Source: an uncultured Clostridia bacterium
GTDB lineage: Bacteria; Bacillota; Clostridia; TANB77; CAG-508
Direction: 5' to 3'
Length of the DNA stretch: 15,859 bases
Assembly: GCA_944388615.1 (NCBI GenBank)
Contig: CALXJL010000031.1
Location: 1-15,859 of the forward strand
Shown here piece by piece: positions 5,978-13,727 of the stretch. Within the stretch, counting starts at the first letter, position 1; every line of letters begins with the position of its first letter. The notes beneath the pieces were generated by a model that had not been told where the DNA came from, did not search any database, and saw only the letters and a list, made by a program, of their open reading frames with translations. A program made the translations under genes and the position numbers.

Positions 5978-8900
5978 CTATGTATTATCATTAATAGTAT
6001 TTTCGGTATCTCCAGTATTATCATTATTCTCATTATTTCCATTATTCAAGAAAAAATCTATTAACCCATCAGCCTCTTCATCACTTGTCTGTGAAGAATC
6101 ATTTGTATCTTGATTATTTTCAGACTTTTCCTCATTTTCTTTTACCATATTTTCCAGCTCTTGTATCAAACTCTGTAATCTAGTTATATCTTTACCCATC
6201 ATTTCCCAATCATTACTTGCATTAGATTCTGTTAAATTACTATTAGCTTTTATTATTGCCTGAATTAAACCATCTATATCATCTGTATTTTCTACTTCAA
6301 TATTTACAACAGCTGATTGTGATAATAAATTCTGTAATGCAGCTTCCAAATTATCTCCGATTGCGACCCTATTTCCTGTTGCAACAACAACCTTTTTAAG
6401 AGTTGGAAGTGCATCTTGTTCATTAATATATTGTTGATAAATTGGTTCTACATACAATAATGTATTATCTATTGGAACTACTACCATTTCTCTTATAATT
6501 CTAGTTCCTGTTACATATAAAGACTGAATTTCTTTTGATATCTGCTCATCCTGTTCTATTTGGGTATCTAATTGCATAGTTCCCAGAACATTACTATCTG
6601 ATGCAAACTTATATAACTTCAAATTTAAATTACCATTTTCAACCCTTCCAACAAGATAAGATGTTAAACTCTGTTTATCATACTGAGTATATAATTTTAC
6701 TAATCCTAATTTTGCCTCATCACTTTCTACTGTTTTTACCATTGTATAATATGAATCCAAATCTGTTCCTGTTTTAGACAATGTTTTATTAGTATTATGA
6801 GTTGCATCTGCCCATATATCATCACCTCTGTATAACACCTCTGTTTGAACATTATGATGAGTTTTTAATATTTCCGCTTGTATATCATATAAAAATTGTG
6901 GATAAATAAAATGTTTACTAATATCTTCAGGTATTGTAGCATCTAAATCTTCAAATAATGTTGGATATACTTTCCAATAAGCCATTATAATTGGATCTGT
7001 TCTATCTGTTATATAAAATTGTACTGTACCATCATATGCATCTATTAAAACTTTTACAGAATTTCTTATATAATTAATTTCCTGCCTATTTCCATTTGCT
7101 CTAATAGTTGTTTTTTGAGAATATGGATAATCATTAGAAACTGTATAAGCATCTAATACCCATATTTGTTTTCCTTCATCTGATATAACCATATATGGAT
7201 TTTCATCATATACTAAATATGGCATTATAGTTTTTGCTCTATTTATTATATTTCTATTCGTTATAATTTTACTTTCACTATTTACACTATTAGAAAACGC
7301 TAATTTAAGATCTTTTTCTTTTATACCTAAAATAAGTCTATCTAACCAATTTAATGTTAATCCAGCTTTTCCATTATAACTATTTTCTGCATTTTCTATA
7401 TCTCCAGAATCTAATATTGGATAATCAAATTCCTTTTTATTACTTGAATTTGTTACAACAGTACTATCTGTATTCATTCCAAAATATATTCTTGGCTCAT
7501 TTACATTAACCGCATAACTACTTGTATCAAAAGACTTTTGCATATGTTCCAAATTACCTGATTCTGAAGTACTAACACCTGAAGTAAGTATTGCTCCATA
7601 TCCATGTGTATATTCATATGTTTTATTTGTATAAGTTGCTCCATCATCACTATTATCTATTTCTCTTGGAGATACATATACTAATGTATTTTCTCCATTT
7701 ATATTATATTCTTGTAATTGTGAATTTTCATATGTATAATATCCTTTACTTGTTTGTGAACTATTTAAATCTTTTATTACATTACTTTGACTTACTATTG
7801 CTATATTATCCATTGTTTCTTCATTAGCATTAGCTATTTCATTATTTAATACTTGCATATCTGTTAAATTAATTTCATCTATATTTATTCCATAAGCATT
7901 TTGTGTATTTTTAATATTTTCATCTATATACACTTTTTCTTTATCCAATTCATTAGACCCTACAAATATACTTTGATATCCAACTAACACTATAAACATA
8001 GCAACCATATATACTGGTACTATTAATATATTTTTTAATATCTCTTTTGTATTTCTTTTCTTAAATTCTCTTATTGCTTTATATACTGCATATATTACAA
8101 CAACACAAAGAATTCTATACCCCCATAATTTTATATGCGTATCTGTATATCCTGAACCATATATTGTATATTTTTCAGTATCACTTGAAGTTCCTAATTC
8201 TAGCTCAAGCATTGTGTCTGTTCCCATATTCTGAGTACTTAAATAAATTATCCCTGCTAATAATATACCTATTATCATAACATATTTTAATAATTGACTT
8301 ATAAATTTGCTATTTTTTAATGTCTCTCTATCAATACCATCAAAATATTTATTAAATGTAACTATGTAATAAATTGCTGTATAGATTGCTAATACTACCA
8401 TTATAGCTAACAAATATATTATTATAAACTCTATAAATGGTTTTTGCATTACAAAATATCCTATATCTTTATTAAATATTGGATCTGTGATATTAAAAGA
8501 AGTTGCATTTATACACATCATTACTCTATTAGTAATTAATCCTGATGTAGCAAGGCTTACTACAATTGCTATAATCCCTGCCAATGATTTATTCATTAAT
8601 TTCGGCATTTTCTTTTTTTCTTGATTAAAGAAAACTGTTAATCCTTTTTTTATACTTCTATTTGTAAAATATACAAGTATATAAATAAATGCAAAATTTA
8701 CTGCCATTGTTATTCCTGCATATTTTACATTTTGCCAAAATACTTCTGTATAGTTCTCTCCAATACCTAATATCTCTAAATAACTTCCTCTAAATGCAAT
8801 ATACACTATTAATAATGCTAATATAAATACAATTAACATCATGTTTCTTCTAAATTTATTAACTTTTTTTTCATTTTGCTGTGTATTATTTTTTTCATCA

Positions 8901-8998
8901 TTTTGCTCTTTTTCTACTGTTGTTATATTTTCGTTATTATTTAAATCTTCCTTTTTTATATTTTCTTCATTAGCATTATTATTTGTTTTTTTTTCCAT
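5978..8998 (-). CDS. UPF0182 family large membrane protein
   Basis: This 1006-residue protein belongs to UPF0182 (COG1615), found in Clostridia, Actinobacteria and Cyanobacteria; its function is unknown. After a charged, Asn-rich cytoplasmic tail (1-50) there are about seven membrane helices, at about 53-69, 91-111, 138-155, 189-213, 236-254, 293-309 and 321-345. The family signature DPIFNKDIGYFVMQKPF is at 172-188. The rest is a large domain, probably outside the membrane, with the conserved block NTLVYVSPREI and WKVYPTLFEDL. The C-terminus is a low-complexity acidic tail rich in Asn, Glu and Asp. The gene follows ftsY by 25 bases and is probably co-transcribed. The start ATG at 8998 has only a weak, distant AAAGGGA site. 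Confidence 0.93.
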   Translation of the reverse strand: MEKKTNNNANEENIKKEDLNNNENITTVEKEQNDEKNNTQQNEKKVNKFRRNMMLIVFILALLIVYIAFRGSYLEILGIGENYTEVFWQNVKYAGITMAVNFAFIYILVYFTNRSIKKGLTVFFNQEKKKMPKLMNKSLAGIIAIVVSLATSGLITNRVMMCINATSFNITDPIFNKDIGYFVMQKPFIEFIIIYLLAIMVVLAIYTAIYYIVTFNKYFDGIDRETLKNSKFISQLLKYVMIIGILLAGIIYLSTQNMGTDTMLELELGTSSDTEKYTIYGSGYTDTHIKLWGYRILCVVVIYAVYKAIREFKKRNTKEILKNILIVPVYMVAMFIVLVGYQSIFVGSNELDKEKVYIDENIKNTQNAYGINIDEINLTDMQVLNNEIANANEETMDNIAIVSQSNVIKDLNSSQTSKGYYTYENSQLQEYNINGENTLVYVSPREIDNSDDGATYTNKTYEYTHGYGAILTSGVSTSESGNLEHMQKSFDTSSYAVNVNEPRIYFGMNTDSTVVTNSSNKKEFDYPILDSGDIENAENSYNGKAGLTLNWLDRLILGIKEKDLKLAFSNSVNSESKIITNRNIINRAKTIMPYLVYDENPYMVISDEGKQIWVLDAYTVSNDYPYSQKTTIRANGNRQEINYIRNSVKVLIDAYDGTVQFYITDRTDPIIMAYWKVYPTLFEDLDATIPEDISKHFIYPQFLYDIQAEILKTHHNVQTEVLYRGDDIWADATHNTNKTLSKTGTDLDSYYTMVKTVESDEAKLGLVKLYTQYDKQSLTSYLVGRVENGNLNLKLYKFASDSNVLGTMQLDTQIEQDEQISKEIQSLYVTGTRIIREMVVVPIDNTLLYVEPIYQQYINEQDALPTLKKVVVATGNRVAIGDNLEAALQNLLSQSAVVNIEVENTDDIDGLIQAIIKANSNLTESNASNDWEMMGKDITRLQSLIQELENMVKENEEKSENNQDTNDSSQTSDEEADGLIDFFLNNGNNENNDNTGDTENTINDNT

Positions 8999-9023
8999 TT
9001 TTCAGTACTCATCCCTTTCCTCT

Positions 9024-9929
9024 TTATATAATTGCTTGTACAAAATCTTTACTATTAAAAACTTCCATATCTTCTATTTGTTCCCCAACACCAATAAATT
9101 TTATTGGTATTTTATTTTCGTTTACTATTCCTATTACAACTCCACCTTTAGCTGTTCCGTCTAATTTAGTTAATATTATTCCATTAATATCAACAGCTTC
9201 TTTAAATGCTTTAACTTGCATTATTGCATTTTGTCCAGTTGTTGCATCAATAACCATTAATGTTTCTTTTCCAGCATCTGGTAATTCTTTATCTATAACT
9301 CTTTTTATTTTTATAAGTTCATCCATTAAATATTTTTTATTATGAAGTCTTCCTGCTGTATCACAAATTAATACATCTGCATTTTTTTCTTTTGTAATTT
9401 TTATTGCATCATATACAACAGATGCAGGATCTGCTCCTTCATTTCTTTTTACTAAATCGCACCCTGCTCTATTTGCCCATATTTCTAATTGTTCAACTGC
9501 TGCTGCTCTAAATGTATCTGCTGCTGCAATTACAACTTTTTTTCCATCTTTTTTTAGATTATTTGCAATTTTTCCTATTGAAGTGGTTTTTCCCACTCCA
9601 TTTACTCCGACTATTAATATTACTGTTGGAGTCGTTTCAAGAGTTAGTCCACATTTATTTTCATCTAATATTTTTTCTATTTCTTCTCTTAGTGCATTTT
9701 TTACATCTTCTTCATTTTCTATTTTTTCTTTTTTTATTCTAGTTCTTAAATTATCTATTATATGTACAGATGTCTCCATTCCAACATCTGACATTATTAG
9801 TACTTCTTCTAGTTCATCTAATAATTCTTCATCTACTTTTCTAAAGTTACTAAATACATTATTTATTTTTTCATCTATTGAATTTTTGGTTTTACTAAGA
9901 CCATTTTTTAATTTTTCAAAAAAACCCAT
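9024..9929 (-). CDS. ftsY: Signal recognition particle receptor FtsY
   Basis: FtsY is the membrane-associated GTPase that docks SRP-bound ribosomes at the SecYEG translocon. The 301-residue product begins MGFFEKLKNGLSKT, the amphipathic membrane-targeting helix, with a short N domain and no long acidic A domain, as usual in Bacillota. The G domain has G1 GVNGVGKTT (108-116), DTFRAAA (138-144), G3 DTAGR (190-194), G4 TKLDGTAKGG (254-263) and the closing GVGEQIEDMEVF. The start at 9929 is preferred over an upstream in-frame ATG at 10046, because the longer version would run through the promoter and terminator. It is the first gene of a run with the UPF0182 gene. Confidence 0.97.
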   Translation of the reverse strand: MGFFEKLKNGLSKTKNSIDEKINNVFSNFRKVDEELLDELEEVLIMSDVGMETSVHIIDNLRTRIKKEKIENEEDVKNALREEIEKILDENKCGLTLETTPTVILIVGVNGVGKTTSIGKIANNLKKDGKKVVIAAADTFRAAAVEQLEIWANRAGCDLVKRNEGADPASVVYDAIKITKEKNADVLICDTAGRLHNKKYLMDELIKIKRVIDKELPDAGKETLMVIDATTGQNAIMQVKAFKEAVDINGIILTKLDGTAKGGVVIGIVNENKIPIKFIGVGEQIEDMEVFNSKDFVQAII

Positions 9930-9965
9930 GCTATTTTCCTTTCTCGTTAGATTTTTACATGTTTT

Positions 9966-9994
9966 AGTATAACATGTAATTTTTAAAATTTCAA
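9966..9994 (-). promoter_or_regulatory. ftsY promoter
   Basis: TTGAAA (9989-9994) and TATACT (9966-9971) on the minus strand, 17-base spacer. An ACATGT-containing imperfect repeat surrounds the -10 (acatgtTATACT...acatgt). Confidence 0.75.
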
Positions 9995-10002
9995 TATAAT
10001 AT

Positions 10003-10029
10003 AAAAATTCCAGATAAGTCTGGAATTTT
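10003..10029 (-). terminator. Terminator of the DUF4143 ATPase gene
   Basis: An 11-bp stem (10019-10029 with 10004-10014; core TTCCAGA/TCTGGAA) is followed by a U-rich tract on the minus strand. The stem begins within the stop codon of the ATPase gene, and the ftsY promoter starts right after. Confidence 0.85.
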
Positions 10030-11227
10030 ACATTTTTACTAACCAATCTATTACATTTTTATGAATTATGCCATTTTGTGAATAATCAAATTTATCCATT
10101 GATAAAACATATTTAGGATAATTGTCTTCTATTCCTTTAAAAGCTCCAAATTCTCTTTCAATAACAGTATCATCTGTTAAAATATATGCTACTTGAATAT
10201 ATATTTTTTCTTTAAACTTTGTTGCTATAAAATCTATTTCTTTATTTTCAAAATTACCAATTTTAACATCATATCCTCTAGATATCAATTCATTATATAC
10301 AATATTTTCTAAATATGCTCCTAACTGTGGTCTTTTTCCTGTATTCATTATTTGCCCAAATCCTAAATCTGTTAAATAATATTTGTATTTACCATTTAAT
10401 ATCCTCTTTCCTCTAACATCATATCTATCAGCCTTATTTATAATCATAGCTTTTGTCATATATTCCAAATAATTATATAAGGTTACTTTTGAAACTTCCC
10501 TATCACCTTTATTTGCAAAGTAATTTGATAAGCTTTCCGCAGAAAAGTTTTGTGATGGTGTTGTAACTATATATTCCACTATTCTATTAAATAAATCTAA
10601 ATCTTTTATATTAAACCTTGCTATAATATCTTTTATTAAAATAGAATCATAGACGTCTGATAAATATGTCCTTGTTTGAAATTCGTCTGTCATCATAAAT
10701 CTTTGTGGCATTCCCCCCCAAGTCATATAATCATCAAATGCTTCTTCTAGATCCTTTCTGTCTGTTATTTTTTTTAATTCACATACCTCTTTAAATGTAA
10801 ATGGATAAGTTTTAAAACTTACATATCGCCCTGCTATATGTGTAGCAAGATCTCCAGATAACAAATCGCTATTAGATCCTGTAATAAATATTGATACATT
10901 TTTAGATGCTTTAAATGAATTTATTGCCTTTTCCCAATGTTCAACATTTTGAATTTCGTCAAAAAACAAATAATATTTTTCTTTGTTCACTATCTTTTCT
11001 TTAATAAATTCATGTAAATCCATATCATTTTTTATAAATGCATAATCTTCATATTCAAAGTTTATATATATTATTTGAGATTCTTGTATTCCTTTTTCTT
11101 TTAATTCATCTATTATTTGTAATAACAGAACAGATTTTCCACATCTTCTAACTCCCATTATAACTTTTATTAAATCTTGATCATAAAATGGTCTAATCTG
11201 GGATAAATATTTTTCACGAATAATCAT
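10028..11227 (-). CDS. AAA family ATPase with DUF4143 domain
   Basis: The protein has 399 residues. Walker A is GVRRCGKS (25-32), Walker B is YYLFFDEIQ (85-93), and sensor-like TGSNSDLLS follows at 116-124. GRYVSFKTYPFTFKE (133-147) and WGGMPQ (170-175) are typical of the AAA_14/DUF4143 group. A winged-helix-like middle (about 205-280) leads to a restriction-endonuclease-like C-terminus with E(310-314 region) ... KEIDF (329-333) and YIQV (343-346). Here Gln replaces the usual Glu/Lys pair, a change common in this family. The biological role of these widespread, mobile ATPases is not known. The gene stands alone between its own promoter and terminator. The start at 11227 has AAGGAG at a rather long distance (about 12 bases). 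Confidence 0.92.
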   Translation of the reverse strand: MIIREKYLSQIRPFYDQDLIKVIMGVRRCGKSVLLLQIIDELKEKGIQESQIIYINFEYEDYAFIKNDMDLHEFIKEKIVNKEKYYLFFDEIQNVEHWEKAINSFKASKNVSIFITGSNSDLLSGDLATHIAGRYVSFKTYPFTFKEVCELKKITDRKDLEEAFDDYMTWGGMPQRFMMTDEFQTRTYLSDVYDSILIKDIIARFNIKDLDLFNRIVEYIVTTPSQNFSAESLSNYFANKGDREVSKVTLYNYLEYMTKAMIINKADRYDVRGKRILNGKYKYYLTDLGFGQIMNTGKRPQLGAYLENIVYNELISRGYDVKIGNFENKEIDFIATKFKEKIYIQVAYILTDDTVIEREFGAFKGIEDNYPKYVLSMDKFDYSQNGIIHKNVIDWLVKM

Positions 11228-11254
11228 AATTTTCTTGATCTCCTTTTTTATTTT

Positions 11255-11283
11255 ATTATATCGTAGCTTTTTCTATCTGTCAA
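11255..11283 (-). promoter_or_regulatory. Promoter of the DUF4143 ATPase gene
   Basis: TTGACA (11278-11283) and TATAAT (11255-11260) on the minus strand with a 17-base spacer. The -35 box overlaps the end of the 15-bp palindrome at 11281-11316. Confidence 0.85.
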
Positions 11284-11316
11284 CAATTTTGTTTAATGTA
11301 CTAAACAAAATTGTTG
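11281..11316. repeat. Perfect 15-bp inverted repeat at the ATPase promoter
   Basis: CAACAATTTTGTTTA (11281-11295) is exactly matched in inverse by 11302-11316, around the six bases ATGTAC. It overlaps the -35 box. This is longer and more exact than chance would give, and fits a repressor operator. Confidence 0.7.
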
Positions 11317-11345
11317 TTTAGTTTGATTTTGTTTAGTTTGATTTT
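11316..11345. repeat. Two tandem copies of a 15-bp repeat
   Basis: GTTTAGTTTGATTTT occurs twice head to tail (11316-11330, 11331-11345), joined directly to the palindrome. It shares the GTTTA element with the palindrome arms. The rest of the gap (11346-11457) is AT-rich and I see nothing more in it. Confidence 0.8.
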
Positions 11346-11457
11346 AAATAGGAAGATTCTTAATATATGTCATATTATCTCTTAAAGACTCTTTCCTTAA
11401 ACTATGAAAAAATTGTAAATAAATTAATTAATAAAATATATGTATATTGAGAAGTAT

Positions 11458-11488
11458 AAAAAAACAGCATAGCTTTCAAACTATACTG
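11458..11488 (-). terminator. Terminator downstream of the DUF368 gene
   Basis: In the minus RNA CAGUAUAG (11481-11488) pairs with CUAUGCUG (11465-11472) with one wobble, followed by seven U (11458-11464). Confidence 0.8.
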
Positions 11489-11531
11489 CTCACTTCAACA
11501 TCCTCAAAGCTCATCAAAATTTATTTTTGCC

Positions 11532-12407
11532 TTAATCTTTAACATTATTATATGTAGTTGATTTATTAAAAAATTTTACTATGTATTTTTTTGTTTTTTT
11601 TAATTTTTCTATATTTCCCTTAATATCACCCAAGAAGTAAGATACTCCAAAACCAATTATCATAATTATAAATGAGATAACTGTAGTAATATTAAATCCT
11701 ATTACGCAGCTCTCGTTTAAAACATTTGGAATTATTGATAAAAACAATCCAAATATTATTGAGAAAGTACCTGTGTAGTATTTTTGTATTAATTTATTTA
11801 TAATAAATGAAATAAGCAAAGCACCAAATACCAAACCAAATCCTGCTGGGATTAAAACAGCTAAATCAAAATTAGCAATAGAACTTACATATAATTCATA
11901 TAATCCCAATGAAGATAATATAACTGCACTATCCACGCCAGGAACTATTGAAGAACCTGCAACAGCTATACCCAAAAGTACGGATTGAGCTAAATTTGGA
12001 TTTGTAATAGTAGGAAATAGATTTTTATTAAAAGAAAATAAACTAAATCCTATTATGAATGATATAAGTACAAATATATAATACTTCTTTTCAAAACCTT
12101 GTTTTTTAACTTCTTTATAAAAAAGAGGTATTGTTCCTATAACTAATCCTAAAAATGCAAACCTAGTATACATTTCGTAATTAGTTAATAAAAAGTCTAC
12201 TATTTTGCTGAATATTATTACACCTATTCCAAATCCTAAAAACAATGGAAATAAAAATATTGCATTCTTTTTAAAATTTTTAAATAGTGTTCCAATTGCT
12301 GATATTGTTTTTTGGTATAATCCTAAAATAACTAATAAAACACTTCCACTTAAGCCTGGTGCAATACCTCCTATACCTACAATAATTCCTTTTAAAAAAT
12401 TGATCAT
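11532..12407 (-). CDS. popT: DUF368 family polyprenyl-phosphate flippase (PopT-like)
   Basis: DUF368 proteins were recently shown to carry undecaprenyl phosphate back across the cytoplasmic membrane, recycling the lipid carrier for wall synthesis. The 291-residue product is very hydrophobic, with about eight to ten membrane segments. It has the internal two-fold repeat of the family: GIAPGLSGSVLLVILGLY (14-31) and, about 137 residues later, SIVPGVDSAVILSSLGLY (153-170), both with the PGxxS re-entrant motif. The start at 12407 has GGTGGGG six bases upstream (12414-12420); an in-frame GTG at 12419 lies inside that site and is unlikely. The gene stands alone, with a terminator after it. Role in this organism is inferred from the family. 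Confidence 0.9.
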   Translation of the reverse strand: MINFLKGIIVGIGGIAPGLSGSVLLVILGLYQKTISAIGTLFKNFKKNAIFLFPLFLGFGIGVIIFSKIVDFLLTNYEMYTRFAFLGLVIGTIPLFYKEVKKQGFEKKYYIFVLISFIIGFSLFSFNKNLFPTITNPNLAQSVLLGIAVAGSSIVPGVDSAVILSSLGLYELYVSSIANFDLAVLIPAGFGLVFGALLISFIINKLIQKYYTGTFSIIFGLFLSIIPNVLNESCVIGFNITTVISFIIMIIGFGVSYFLGDIKGNIEKLKKTKKYIVKFFNKSTTYNNVKD

Positions 12408-12457
12408 TTTTAACCCCACCTATATTAATAATATTTTTAAATATAACAATCTTATAT

Positions 12458-12487
12458 ACTATATCATAGAACAAAATAAAAAGTAAA
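12458..12487 (-). promoter_or_regulatory. Possible DUF368 gene promoter
   Basis: TTTACT (12482-12487) and TATAGT (12458-12463) on the minus strand with an 18-base spacer. The fit is moderate. A weak inverted repeat (AAAAAGT/ACTTTTT, 12478-12504) overlaps it and may end the HD gene upstream. Confidence 0.35.
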
Positions 12488-12533
12488 GCACTTAATGACT
12501 TTTTCAGGAAAATGTGAAAATTTTAAAATTATT

Positions 12534-13172
12534 TTATCCCTCAACTTTTGGCTTTTTATTATTCTTTGTCAAGTCAATTAAAGAATTGACTATTTCTTTA
12601 CAATATTCATTTGTAATATTTCCAATACTTCTTTTAAAACTAGAAGTATCTAATTCATATGCAGCTGATTGTAATAAGAATTCTAATTCATCTAAGTTTT
12701 TTACAAATTTTGCTTCTTTTGTTTCTCTTTTTTCATATTCATCCCATAATTGTAAAAAGTCATTATCAAAGTCTAAAGGAGCTAAAACTTTTTGAATTGC
12801 TTCTTTTTCTTGTAAATGTTTTCCCTCTTTTGTTATATTATCATATGGTGTATAATCTCCAGCATATATTTCGCCTAATTCATGTATAATACACATTTTT
12901 ATACACTTTAGAGTATCATATGGTAAATTATACTTTTCTATCATTGTAATTGCAAGTAGTGCCATTGAGAATGAATGATCTGCAACTGATTCACATTTTT
13001 CTTTATGTTCTATTCCAATTCGTACCTTTAACCATCCTTGTCTATATATATTTTTTAAATGATTGTATTGCATATAAAATGAAATTATATCATTATCTAT
13101 TTTTGGGTATTTTTCAAATGGATTTATATCTTTTATATAATTTCCATTATTTTTATCTTTCAATATTTCCAT
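12534..13172 (-). CDS. HD-domain 5'-nucleotidase-like protein (YfbR/HDDC2 type)
   Basis: The 212-residue soluble protein resembles YfbR/HDDC2 enzymes, metal-dependent 5'-nucleotidases acting on (deoxy)nucleoside monophosphates. The RxGW block (YRQGWLKVRI, 43-52) leads to ESVADHSFSM (61-70), giving the first metal His (H66). The central doublet is IIHELGEIYAGDYTPYD (95-111), then LDELEFLLQS (160-169) gives the final Asp (D161). The usual HD pair reads HE here (H97-E98), a conservative change. Start at 13172: AAGGAG (13181-13186) lies eight bases upstream. It may be read from the promoter at 13421-13449 together with the small ORF before it. Substrate is not determined by the sequence. Confidence 0.85.
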   Translation of the reverse strand: MEILKDKNNGNYIKDINPFEKYPKIDNDIISFYMQYNHLKNIYRQGWLKVRIGIEHKEKCESVADHSFSMALLAITMIEKYNLPYDTLKCIKMCIIHELGEIYAGDYTPYDNITKEGKHLQEKEAIQKVLAPLDFDNDFLQLWDEYEKRETKEAKFVKNLDELEFLLQSAAYELDTSSFKRSIGNITNEYCKEIVNSLIDLTKNNKKPKVEG

Positions 13173-13201
13173 ATTTTAGTCTCCTTAAAAGAAAATATTT
13201 T

Positions 13202-13300
13202 TTAATGATTTCTAAATTCAATTGGTGAATATCCACCCAACATATACTGTGGACTATTATTATACCAATCTGTAAATAAATTCATAAATTTCTTTAGTTG
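13202..13300 (-). pseudogene. Remnant of an IS3-type transposase C-terminus
   Basis: In one minus frame the sequence reads NLFTDWYNNSPQYMLGGYSP then IEFRNH and a stop. This matches the end of IS3/rve transposases (WYNxxRPHxALGxxSPxxF). Only about 30 residues remain, with no catalytic DDE residues and no detectable terminal repeats. It overlaps the 3' end of the small ORF in another frame. Confidence 0.5.
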
Positions 13301-13391
13301 TACTTTCTTTAATATCCTGACCAAATACACTATTTACTACAAATAGCATTGTATCTTTTGATACATTTATTTTCCCATTATATTCTCCCAT
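13260..13391 (-). CDS. Small ORF (43 residues) with strong promoter and ribosome binding site
   Basis: The product begins MGEYNGKINVSKDTMLFVVN and ends KEIYEFIYRLV, followed by two stop codons. I do not recognise it. An AGGGAG site (13397-13402) and a TTGATA/TATAAT promoter support expression. Its 3' end overlaps the transposase tail in another frame, so it may be a truncated protein whose real C-terminus was lost by insertion or a frameshift. It stands 87 bases ahead of the HD gene and may serve as the first cistron of that transcript. Confidence 0.5.
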   Translation of the reverse strand: MGEYNGKINVSKDTMLFVVNSVFGQDIKESTTKEIYEFIYRLV

Positions 13392-13420
13392 TTTTACTCC
13401 CTCTCTAGCATATTTTCGCT

Positions 13421-13449
13421 ATTATATCATATGTATCTACGAGTATCAA
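13421..13449 (-). promoter_or_regulatory. Promoter of the small ORF (and possibly the HD gene)
   Basis: TTGATA (13444-13449) and TATAAT (13421-13426) on the minus strand with a 17-base spacer, followed by an AGGGAG ribosome binding site. Confidence 0.8.
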
Positions 13450-13507
13450 TATTTTTCAAAACAAGTTACCTAGTAAAAATGATGAAAACCAAAATTCTCA
13501 GGATTAG

Positions 13508-13559
13508 TAATCGAGTAGGAACTGAATAATTATTTTATTCAGTGTCCTCTCACACCACC
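13508..13559 (-). mobile_element. Group II intron-like 3' tail (remnant)
   Basis: On the minus strand GGTGGTGTGAGAGG (13546-13559) is followed by a hairpin ACTGAATAA/TTATTCAGT (13535-13543 with 13521-13529) and then CCTACTCGAT (13510-13519). The order GGTGGTGTGAGAGG, variable hairpin, CCTACTCGAT is what I recall from the end of bacterial group II introns, after domain V. A proper domain V (AGCC...GAAA...CGGT) and any reverse transcriptase are missing, so this would be a relic. This identification rests on memory of the motif. Confidence 0.4.
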
Positions 13560-13568
13560 AAACTGATC

Positions 13569-13600
13569 AAAGGCATTCTGGTCAACTGCCTTTATTTTTT
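13569..13600 (+). terminator. Terminator-like hairpin, plus strand
   Basis: AAAGGCA (13569-13575) pairs with TGCCTTT (13587-13593), followed by ATTTTTT. No plus-strand gene or convincing promoter lies upstream, so what it ends is unclear. Its loop holds GGTCAAC, also present in the neighbouring hairpin. Confidence 0.5.
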
Positions 13601-13604
13601 GCAC

Positions 13605-13677
13605 AAAAAATGAGATATGCGGTCAACATATCTCTGTGAACATTTAAGTTCTTCGATTTATTCTCTTGCTTAAGCTA
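13605..13677 (-). ncRNA. Candidate small RNA (about 70 nt)
   Basis: A TTGACA/TATAGT promoter (13684-13712) is followed, about 40 bases after the predicted start, by an intrinsic terminator. The terminator is GAGATATG (13627-13634) with CATATCTC (13612-13619), then six U (13605-13610). No ORF lies between. Upstream in the RNA GAACUUAAAUGUUC can form a second small hairpin. The family is not recognised. Confidence 0.45.
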
Positions 13678-13683
13678 AATATA

Positions 13684-13712
13684 ACTATACTATATTTTTT
13701 ATTATATGTCAA
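13684..13712 (-). promoter_or_regulatory. Promoter of the candidate small RNA
   Basis: TTGACA (13707-13712) and TATAGT (13684-13689) on the minus strand, 17-base spacer, just after the antitoxin gene. Confidence 0.65.
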
Positions 13713-13727
13713 ATGCTTTTCAAAAAT

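Noticed and set aside
7591..8280. Plus-strand ORFs rich in Leu, Tyr, His and Ile opposite the UPF0182 gene
   Set aside because: They are antisense shadows of a clearly coding minus frame, with low-complexity composition and no ribosome binding sites.
9930..10046. Longer FtsY start at 10046
   Set aside because: It would pass through the ftsY promoter and the preceding gene's terminator; the usual FtsY N-terminus MGFFEKLK starts at 9929.
11281..11345. Palindrome and tandem repeat as a CRISPR array or IS end
   Set aside because: There are only two adjacent copies without spacers, and no transposase or target duplication nearby; a promoter operator explains it better.
12205..12486. Plus and minus ORFs around the DUF368 start (including an Asn/Ile-rich 93-residue one)
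   Set aside because: They are out-of-frame shadows with composition unlike real proteins here, and they overlap the DUF368 start region.
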